From: Chlamydia felis Fe/C-56
Lineage (GTDB): Bacteria; Chlamydiota; Chlamydiia; Chlamydiales; Chlamydiaceae
DNA: 64,000 nucleotides
Direction: 5' to 3'
Assembly (NCBI RefSeq): GCF_000009945.1
Contig: NC_007899.1
Coordinates: 744,001-808,000, forward strand
Position 1 is the first letter of the stretch. The number at the start of each line of letters is the position of its first letter. Below the pieces are notes generated by a model. That model saw only the letters and a list, made by a program, of their open reading frames with translations, made no database searches and had not been told where the DNA came from. The translations under genes and the position numbers were made by a program. Shown here in pieces: positions 57,715 to 64,000 of the stretch.

Positions 57715-58479
57715 TCAAAGATTAAAATTGCCTACAACATTGGCAAAAACTTGAGGATCTAAAGAGGCTCCTCCTACCAATAAACCATCCACATCGGGGC
57801 AGCGAGCAAATCCTTCAGCGTTGTCAGCTTTTACAGATCCGCCATAAAGAATAGAAATTGTCTCAGATTTTTCTTTAGAAAATATACGAGAGAGAACCTC
57901 GCGACAAAAAGCATGGACTTCTTGCACATCTGCGGTTGAAGCGACTTTTCCCGTACCGATTGCCCATACAGGCTCATACGCAATAATCACAGAGGCTGTT
58001 TCGGGAAGCTGAGCAAGCCCCAATATCAATTGGTTAGATAAAACATCTTTAGTCGTACCACTCTCTCTAGTTTCTAAAGTCTCGCCAATACATAAAACTG
58101 GAACCACTCCCGAGCGAGCAGCAGCTCCCACTTTAAGAGCTATTGTAGAGTCTTCTTCATGAAAGATATGACGACATTCCGAATGTCCTAGAAGAACAAA
58201 ATTCACATGAAATTCTTGAAGCATAGGCAAGGAAACTTCCCCGGTAAAGGCTCCGGAAGAATCCTGATGGACATTTTGCGCTCCTAGCCAGATGGAAGAG
58301 TCCATCTTTTTTATAGATTCGCAGCAAGCGCTTAATGTTGTAAATGAAGGGGCTATACCGACTATGGATGCGGGAGAAATTTCCTTAACGAAAGGGCAAA
58401 AAACAGATAAAAAATCTTTAGCCTCCTCAGCTGTCTTATGCATTTTCCAATTACCAAAAACATAACTCTTACGTTCCAT
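57715..58479 (-). CDS. tpiA: Triosephosphate isomerase
   Basis: A 254-residue TIM barrel enzyme of glycolysis, interconverting dihydroxyacetone phosphate and glyceraldehyde 3-phosphate. Catalytic residues are in GNWKMHKT (Lys), LLGHSECR (His) and AYEPVWAIGTGK (Glu plus flexible loop 6). The phosphate motif LYGGSVKADN is present. GAGGA lies 7 bases before ATG 58479. It is divergent from xseA across 136 bases. Confidence 0.98.
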   Translation of the reverse strand: MERKSYVFGNWKMHKTAEEAKDFLSVFCPFVKEISPASIVGIAPSFTTLSACCESIKKMDSSIWLGAQNVHQDSSGAFTGEVSLPMLQEFHVNFVLLGHSECRHIFHEEDSTIALKVGAAARSGVVPVLCIGETLETRESGTTKDVLSNQLILGLAQLPETASVIIAYEPVWAIGTGKVASTADVQEVHAFCREVLSRIFSKEKSETISILYGGSVKADNAEGFARCPDVDGLLVGGASLDPQVFANVVGNFNL

Positions 58480-58615
58480 CTATGTCCTCAAATTGTTACT
58501 TAACCCTTATGTCTCACTATAGACACTGATTCACGATTCTTGCTAGTTTTCTACTAAGTAAGGTACTTTATTCTTCAAATAAATAGAACTTGAAACCTCC
58601 TGGAAATCTAAGGAT

Positions 58616-60283
58616 ATGACAACTTCATCTCCTCCCCAAGCAGTCACGACGCTCACAGAATCTATAAAAAATCTTCTGGAGTCAAACTTTTGTCATGTTG
58701 TGGTCAAAGGAGAGTTAAGTAACGTCTCACTACAACCTAGCGGACACTTATATTTTGGAATTAAAGATAGCCGATCCTTCTTAAATGGGGCTTTTTTCCA
58801 TTTTAAAAGTAAATATTTTGATCGTCGCCCTAAAGATGGCGATTCCGTAATCATTCACGGCAAGCTCACGGTTTATGCCCCACGAGGTCAATATCAAATT
58901 GTAGCCCATGCTTTAGTCTATGCTGGAGAAGGAGACCTACTACAAAAATTTGAAGAGACAAAGAAACGCCTCGCTGCTGAGGGGTATTTTGCTCTAGAGA
59001 AAAAGCAAACACTACCCAATATTCCCCAAAGCATCGGTGTGATTACCAGCCCTACGGGGGCGGTAATCCAAGATATTTTGCGCGTTCTTTCCCGTCGGTG
59101 CTATCAGTACAAAATCCTTATTTATCCTGTAACGGTTCAGGGAGCTACGGCTGCAAAAGAAATCTCACGAGCTATCGAAGAAATGAACAAAGAGAATCTT
59201 GCAGATGTTCTTATTCTAGCTCGTGGCGGCGGAAGCATCGAAGATCTTTGGGCTTTCAATGAAGAGATCGTTGTCAAAGCCATAGATGCCAGCTCCATCC
59301 CCATTATTTCTGCTATAGGTCATGAAACGGACTATACGTTATGTGATTTTGCTGCTGACGTACGTGCTCCCACGCCTTCTGCTGCTGCAGAAATCGTTTG
59401 CCAAAGTAGCGAACAACAAATTCAAGTATTTAAAAGTTATTTACGCTACCTGAACGCACATTCGCAACAGCTTCTTTCGGGAAAAATCAAACAAATTCAA
59501 CAATGGAAGCGTTATTTAGACCACGTAGATTTTTTCCGTTCAGCGCATCAGTCTCTAGATTATCTTTGCTTATCTGTAGAACGGTCAATTCAAACAAAAC
59601 TTTCACAATACAAACAGCGCTATATGCAGTATGCACGCTGGTTGCAAAGTGATGTTTTACAGAGAATGACTTACCGCCTTCATGATCTTTGGAAAATGAT
59701 CGTACAGGCCTTCCACAATCGCCTGACTGCAGCAAAGCATCTCTGTATGCAGAAGAAAAAAAATCTAACATTTCATAATACGCAGCAATTTATCCAGAAA
59801 TTGGATCTTTGGAAACAACAACTCCATAGAGCTCTGACGCAACGTCTAGGATACTGTAGCCAATCTCTAACTCACCAACAAACATTATTAAAACATTTTA
59901 CAATCAAATTAAATCAGCAGTTTACTAAGGGAAAACACACCTTGAATCTTTTACAGAAACGGCTGACGAGAACTTTTGCCAATACAGTAGACGAACATAG
60001 AGAAAACTATGTTCGTTCTAGGGAAAACTTAATATTTTCCTTACATCACCTTGTAGAAAGAAACCGAGAAAAATATTATACGCTTTCTAAGCAGCTTACC
60101 CTATTAAACCCTAAAAATGTTTTCAAACGTGGGTATGCTATGCTCTTTGACTTTAATGAAAATTTCGCTATCATTTCCGCAAAAAGCTTACACAAACACA
60201 GTTGTGTAAGGGTACGACTGCAGGACGGGGAAGCCACTCTTACTGTAACGGATATTCAGAATTTTGAAACTCAAGAGTCCTAA
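58616..60283 (+). CDS. xseA: Exodeoxyribonuclease VII large subunit
   Basis: A 555-residue XseA. It has the N-terminal OB fold (about 15-110), then the nuclease domain with [34 protein letters not shown] and [27 protein letters not shown], and a long coiled C-terminal part. The total is longer than E. coli XseA (456) because the helical region is extended. With XseB it degrades single-stranded DNA. AAGGA lies 4 bases before ATG 58616. xseB follows after 3 bases. Confidence 0.96.
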   Translation: MTTSSPPQAVTTLTESIKNLLESNFCHVVVKGELSNVSLQPSGHLYFGIKDSRSFLNGAFFHFKSKYFDRRPKDGDSVIIHGKLTVYAPRGQYQIVAHALVYAGEGDLLQKFEETKKRLAAEGYFALEKKQTLPNIPQSIGVITSPTGAVIQDILRVLSRRCYQYKILIYPVTVQGATAAKEISRAIEEMNKENLADVLILARGGGSIEDLWAFNEEIVVKAIDASSIPIISAIGHETDYTLCDFAADVRAPTPSAAAEIVCQSSEQQIQVFKSYLRYLNAHSQQLLSGKIKQIQQWKRYLDHVDFFRSAHQSLDYLCLSVERSIQTKLSQYKQRYMQYARWLQSDVLQRMTYRLHDLWKMIVQAFHNRLTAAKHLCMQKKKNLTFHNTQQFIQKLDLWKQQLHRALTQRLGYCSQSLTHQQTLLKHFTIKLNQQFTKGKHTLNLLQKRLTRTFANTVDEHRENYVRSRENLIFSLHHLVERNREKYYTLSKQLTLLNPKNVFKRGYAMLFDFNENFAIISAKSLHKHSCVRVRLQDGEATLTVTDIQNFETQES

Positions 60284-60286
60284 ATT

Positions 60287-60514
60287 ATGGAAGAAATTCC
60301 CTTTGAAAATGCTATGGAAAGGTTGGAAGAGATCGTAGATCTTATGAATCAACCCTCAACGTCTTTAGATTCTTCTTTAAAACTTTATGAAGAAGCTGAT
60401 GCTTTAATGCGTATTTGCGAATCGCGCATTCGTAAAGCAGAAGACCGTGTACGCGAGTTATCCGAAAGGCGAAATGAAACTCTTCTTTCTGAAGAAGAAT
60501 CTTTTGCGCATTAA
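60287..60514 (+). CDS. xseB: Exodeoxyribonuclease VII small subunit
   Basis: A 75-residue XseB. The helical core FENAMERLEEIVDLMNQPST then LDSSLKLYEEADALMRICESRI is the family pattern. Several copies bind each XseA. It starts 3 bases after xseA and is followed 14 bases later by a small gene of similar helix pattern. Confidence 0.93.
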   Translation: MEEIPFENAMERLEEIVDLMNQPSTSLDSSLKLYEEADALMRICESRIRKAEDRVRELSERRNETLLSEEESFAH

Positions 60515-60528
60515 CTGTAGAGTGAGTA

Positions 60529-60783
60529 ATGTCCCGTAATGATTTGGATTCCCTAGCTCAAGAGCTGAGTTTTTTACAAAATCAATTAGACTCTCTTGAC
60601 TCTTTGGATGATATTTTAGTTACGTATGAAAAAATGTTTTCCCTGATACATCAGGGTTTAAACGAGATCTTAGTCAAAGATCAACAATGTTACATTCTTT
60701 CTGTGCAATCTAATGGAACCATTTTAAAGGATGCCTTAGATCAGCCTGTTTTACAAACATTTGCGATGACTATAAGACTATGA
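60529..60783 (+). CDS. Small helical protein, possibly a second XseB-like subunit
   Basis: An 84-residue protein of unknown function in the xseA-xseB-dxs run. Its first 52 residues (LAQELSFLQNQLDSLDSLDD, then YEKMFSLIHQGLNEILVKDQQ) follow the helix pattern of XseB next door: leucine-spaced helix, a short turn with Ser-Leu-Asp, a Tyr-Glu, then a second helix. The C-terminal 30 residues (YILSVQSNGTILKDALDQPV) differ. It may be a duplicated and diverged XseB; identity is low, so this is tentative. It overlaps dxs by 4 bases (ATGA), so expression is coupled. Confidence 0.7.
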   Translation: MSRNDLDSLAQELSFLQNQLDSLDSLDDILVTYEKMFSLIHQGLNEILVKDQQCYILSVQSNGTILKDALDQPVLQTFAMTIRL

Positions 60784-62714
60784 CTTCCCAAGTTTCTTCT
60801 ATTTTAAGTCGAATTTCTTCCCCTACAGATTTAAAAAATCTTTCTCTTGCTGAGCTTTCTCTTCTTGCTGAGCAGATGCGTCATAAAATTATTTCTGTTC
60901 TTACCAATACTGGAGGGCATTTAGCTTCTAACTTAGGCATCATAGAAGTAACTATAGCTTTGCATTATGTTTTTTCCTCTACTGAGGATAAGTTTATTTT
61001 TGATGTCGGCCATCAAGCCTATCCGCATAAATTACTCACGGGACGAAATACTGAGGAGTTTGATCGGATTCGCCACGATGGGGGTCTGAGTGGGTTCACC
61101 TCACCCTCGGAAAGCATGCACGATCTATTTTTTTCTGGTCATGCAGGTAATGCCCTATCTTTAGCCTTGGGGATGGCTAAAGCTACTGAGGATTCTAGAA
61201 CTCACATTCTTCCCATCCTTGGTGACGCAGCTTTTTCCTGTGGATTAACTTTAGAAGCTTTGAATAATATCAGCTCGAATCTATCTAAATTTATTGTTAT
61301 TTTAAATGACAATAACATGTCGATTTCGCAAAACGTTGGCGTCATGTCTAAGAATTTGTCGCGATGGATTCACCATCCCAAATTCAGTTTATTTTCTCGA
61401 AAGATAGAAAAATGGCTAACCAAGATCCCACGTTATGGCAATGGTATATCTAAGCGTTCTCATAAGCTATCTACCTGCTTAAAATCTTTATTTTGTCCGA
61501 TTCCTATTTTTGAGCAGTTTAACTTGGCCTATATGGGTCCTGTAGATGGTCACAATATAAAAAGGCTTATCTCTGTATTTCAAACTGCGCGAGATTTACC
61601 ATTTCCAGTTCTTATTCATATTTGCACAACTAAAGGTAAGGGTTTGGAAATCGCTCAAGAAAACCCAGAAAAATATCATGGGGTGACAGCGAATTTTAAC
61701 TCTTCTGAAAAAAATAAATTACTTCCAACTATTAAGCCTCAGCTCACTTACCCGGATGTTTTCGGACAAACAGTGTGCAAACTTGGAGAAACTTCTCCGA
61801 ATTTACATATTGTTACTCCTGCGATGTCCTTAGGATCTCGCTTAGAAGCATTTAAAGAAAAATTTCCTAAGCGTTTCATAGATGTGGGGATTGCCGAGGG
61901 ACATGCTGTGACTTTTTCAGCGGGCATTGCCAAAGCTAAATCTCCTGTTATTTGTTCCATCTACTCGACATTCTTACATCGTGCTTTAGACAATGTTTTC
62001 CACGATGTATGTTTACAAGGTCTCCCTGTAATCTTAGCGATAGATCGTGCAGGTTTAGCCTATGGGGACGGCTGCAGTCATCATGGCATTTACGATATAA
62101 GTTTTCTTCGTGCCATGCCTAATATGATTATTTGCCAGCCGAGAAGCGCGATTGTTTTACAGCAGTTACTTCAATCGTCTCTACAATGGAACATGCCTTC
62201 GGCGATTCGTTATCCTAATATTGCTGCGATTCAAAGAGATCCTATTGCTACGGATGTGAATATGCACAGAGATCCGGGATTAGGAGAAATCCTCAGTCAG
62301 GGAGAGGATATTTTGATCATAGGTTTGGGTCATATGTGTAATACTGCGCTATCTATCAAACTGCAGTTGCTCACCCATGGGATTTCTGCAACTGTGGTAG
62401 ATCCTGTATTTATCAAACCTTTTGATAACAATCTATTTAGCATTCTATTAATGCATCATTCTAAAGTCATTATTATAGAAGAGCACTCTATTCGGGGTGG
62501 GTTAGCTTCAGAATTCAATGATTTTTTAGCTACGTACGGCTTTAAAGTTGATGTCTTACACTTCGGCATTCCTGATGCGTTCTTTTCTCATGGGGACAAA
62601 GAAAGCTTATTAAAAAGAGTGGGCTTGGATACTGAAAGCATGGTTAAACGTATTCTCACACACTTTAATTTCCGGACAAAAACCTCCCCATCTAACAAGT
62701 TAAGCATTGTTTAA
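60780..62714 (+). CDS. dxs: 1-deoxy-D-xylulose-5-phosphate synthase
   Basis: A 644-residue thiamine enzyme that starts the MEP isoprenoid pathway from pyruvate and glyceraldehyde 3-phosphate. The His of GGHLASNLG, the thiamine motif GDAAFSCGLTLEALNN...NDNNMSIS, the VDGHN segment and the transketolase pyrimidine part DVGIAEGHAV are all visible. Length is normal. It starts inside the stop of the preceding small gene. The neighbour tpiA supplies one substrate. Confidence 0.97.
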   Translation: MTSQVSSILSRISSPTDLKNLSLAELSLLAEQMRHKIISVLTNTGGHLASNLGIIEVTIALHYVFSSTEDKFIFDVGHQAYPHKLLTGRNTEEFDRIRHDGGLSGFTSPSESMHDLFFSGHAGNALSLALGMAKATEDSRTHILPILGDAAFSCGLTLEALNNISSNLSKFIVILNDNNMSISQNVGVMSKNLSRWIHHPKFSLFSRKIEKWLTKIPRYGNGISKRSHKLSTCLKSLFCPIPIFEQFNLAYMGPVDGHNIKRLISVFQTARDLPFPVLIHICTTKGKGLEIAQENPEKYHGVTANFNSSEKNKLLPTIKPQLTYPDVFGQTVCKLGETSPNLHIVTPAMSLGSRLEAFKEKFPKRFIDVGIAEGHAVTFSAGIAKAKSPVICSIYSTFLHRALDNVFHDVCLQGLPVILAIDRAGLAYGDGCSHHGIYDISFLRAMPNMIICQPRSAIVLQQLLQSSLQWNMPSAIRYPNIAAIQRDPIATDVNMHRDPGLGEILSQGEDILIIGLGHMCNTALSIKLQLLTHGISATVVDPVFIKPFDNNLFSILLMHHSKVIIIEEHSIRGGLASEFNDFLATYGFKVDVLHFGIPDAFFSHGDKESLLKRVGLDTESMVKRILTHFNFRTKTSPSNKLSIV

Positions 62715-62724
62715 CACTGTTAGA
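62691..62724 (+). terminator. Hairpin spanning the dxs stop
   Basis: TCTAACA (62691-62697) pairs with TGTTAGA (62718-62724) and the inner GTTAA (62699-62703) pairs with TTAAC (62711-62715), so the dxs stop lies in the stem. No strong T run follows, so it may protect the RNA end or act as a weak terminator. Confidence 0.4.
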
Positions 62725-63154
62725 TTCAGATGTGTTCTTTAAGCCCCTCTATTACCCTATTACAGACGCTACAAATGTAGTTTTCCTACAACAGCGGCTA
62801 AAAGGTGATAAATATAATGTAGGAAGGCACTGATCTGCTTGCAGCATAACTGGGGATAGCATTGGAAGGCAGGGAATGTAATAATTACGCGTACGTACTT
62901 TAGAATAGTATAACCAAGTCTCCATAAGAGCTTCCTAGAGTCTTTATTGTATTATAAAAAACCAGAATTCCACAGGGTTCATCCCCTATTCTTCTGTTAA
63001 TCTCGACGGAAGATAATATCACATTGTGTTTTCTATTTCTTTCTTTTTTGTTCAAAAAACATTTCTATAAAAAACAAATTAAAAGCTTATGCATTTAATT
63101 TATATTTTAAGTTTGCAAATCAAAAAATACTTATTAGAAGATTCTAAGTTCTGA
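62715..63154. other. 440-base spacer between convergent dxs and rsmA
   Basis: No gene is recognised. The left half has structure: TTCCTACA (62783-62790) with TGTAGGAA (62818-62825) form an 8-bp stem, and GGAAGGCA is repeated directly at 62822-62829 and 62864-62871. The right half (about 63000-63150) is very AT-rich. Both flanking genes end here, so no promoter is required; its length is unexplained. Confidence 0.5.
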
Positions 63155-63991
63155 CTAAGAGTTCAAGGAAAGGAGCTGGAAAAGTTTAAGATATTCATCG
63201 AGAGAAAGGGTCTCTGGACGGGTTTTTTCAGAAAAGTTTAACTGGTTTAGAGCAGAGAAAACTAGATCTTTAGGATAAAGGTTTTTAAGAGCATTAGCTA
63301 ATAATTTTCGTCTTTGTCCAAAAGCAGCTCGAGTTAAAGAAAAGAATTTCTTATGTAGAGATTCTTCAAGAGGAAATGTGTCTTTAACTGTCATATGAAC
63401 AACAGCTGAGGACACTTGAGGTTTTGGGAAAAAACATCCTGAACTAACTTTAAAGGCGTAGCGTACGTCAGCAAAAAATTGTAAAAATATAGTTAGAGAT
63501 CCGTATTCCTTCCCTCCGGGTTGTGCGGTAATACGTCGTGCGACCTCGTCTTGCATCATTACCGTGATAGTTTTCCATTGGTTAGGGACTTCTAAGAATA
63601 ATTTCGTTAATAAGGGAGTTGTAATATGATAAGGTAGGTTCGCAACGACTCTTCCCTTCCCTTGCCAACCTTTCTCTTGCAACTGAGATAAGGGATACTT
63701 ACACGCATCTGTGATTTCTAGATCTATAGGAAGTTGCTTTAGTGTTTCCTCAAACATGGGATCTTTTTCCAAAGCAACGACATGAGCACCTTGATTAACA
63801 AGAACTTCAGTAAGAGCTCCGAATCCGGGACCGATTTCCAGAACCCAATCCCCTGCTTCTACGCAAGACACAGCAAGGATTTTTCTTAGAATATTCCCAT
63901 CTATCAAAAAGTTCTGTGATAGGCCTTTTTTAGGATGACCGTGGACTTGAGCTAGGAAGCGGGTAAGTTGATCAGGGGAACTGCGTGACAA
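63155..63991 (-). CDS. rsmA: 16S rRNA dimethyladenosine transferase (KsgA)
   Basis: A 278-residue S-adenosylmethionine enzyme that dimethylates A1518 and A1519 of 16S rRNA. Motifs are [25 protein letters not shown] (cofactor site) and [11 protein letters not shown] (catalytic NLPY). The start is TTG 63991: a GGAG lies 5 bases upstream and the protein then begins at the position I recall for other chlamydial KsgA. The window ends 9 bases before it, so an upstream start cannot be excluded. Loss of this methylation normally gives kasugamycin resistance. Confidence 0.94.
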   Translation of the reverse strand: MSRSSPDQLTRFLAQVHGHPKKGLSQNFLIDGNILRKILAVSCVEAGDWVLEIGPGFGALTEVLVNQGAHVVALEKDPMFEETLKQLPIDLEITDACKYPLSQLQEKGWQGKGRVVANLPYHITTPLLTKLFLEVPNQWKTITVMMQDEVARRITAQPGGKEYGSLTIFLQFFADVRYAFKVSSGCFFPKPQVSSAVVHMTVKDTFPLEESLHKKFFSLTRAAFGQRRKLLANALKNLYPKDLVFSALNQLNFSEKTRPETLSLDEYLKLFQLLSLNS

Positions 63992-64000
63992 GAGATCTCC

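Noticed and set aside
58510-58530. CACTATAG near tpiA as a phage-type promoter
   Set aside because: Only a partial chance match in AT-rich DNA and no phage polymerase context.
62822-62875. GGAAGGCAG segments as an SRP RNA
   Set aside because: The conserved SRP RNA tip (GTCCGGAAGGAAGCAGC) and flanking helix are not present.

Overview
This window is chromosomal DNA of a member of the Chlamydiaceae, an obligate intracellular bacterium. The evidence is the AT-rich composition, the gene order (dnaA - bactofilin - ComF-like - nqrBCDE; gcvH-like - phospholipase D - lplA - clpC - mnmA; two ptsN - dut - accD - sodA; ptsH-ptsI; fused pyruvate dehydrogenase E1 - dnaJ - rpsU), and repeated proteins with the paired-hydrophobic layout of chlamydial inclusion membrane (Inc) proteins. 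Extra Inc-like genes and the def/secG/tpiA/xseAB/dxs/rsmA arrangement suggest the former Chlamydophila side of the family (C. psittaci, abortus, caviae, felis type) rather than C. trachomatis. Species assignment is inference from memory of gene orders.

Region 1 (1-6.4 kb): the 3' end of dnaA, a bactofilin, a ComF-like protein, the membrane genes nqrB-E of the sodium-pumping NADH:quinone reductase (nqrA and nqrF are not here), and two tiny membrane proteins. Region 2 (6.1-14.6 kb): an orphan lipoyl-carrier H protein, a PpiD-like envelope protein, a secreted phospholipase D-like protein and a lipoate ligase on the minus strand, then clpC and mnmA, which converge. Region 3 (14.9-24.2 kb, minus strand): two large lineage-specific proteins, each followed by a clear intrinsic terminator, then ptsN paralogues, dut, accD, sodA, a phosphohexomutase and a CT296-type protein. 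Region 4 (24.3-31.1 kb): rnc-radA-hemC, three tandem small membrane paralogues that look chlamydia-specific, and a PgpH-type cyclic-di-AMP phosphodiesterase.

Region 5 (31.6-37.5 kb): dnaX-ybaB, the PTS phosphorelay ptsH-ptsI, and comEC. Region 6 (37.6-39.9 kb): two tandem Inc-like paralogues whose cytosolic domain resembles a divergent macro (ADP-ribose-binding) domain; I regard this as the most interesting part. Region 7 (39.9-52.4 kb): fused pdh E1, dnaJ, rpsU, tsaB, lon, an Inc-like gene, rnz, xerC, a YbiT-type ABC-F protein and maf. Region 8 (52.4-64 kb): a HEAT-repeat envelope protein, an LptD-like outer-membrane protein, def, secG, tpiA, xseA-xseB with a second XseB-like small gene, dxs and rsmA.

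Most genes are housekeeping. Together they show a reduced, host-dependent lifestyle: a sodium-based respiratory complex, lipoate scavenging rather than synthesis, a PTS phosphorelay that appears regulatory, a short HemC, a ComEC without its nuclease domain, and a steady admixture of host-facing membrane proteins. I saw no rRNA or tRNA genes, insertion sequences, phage genes or CRISPR arrays.
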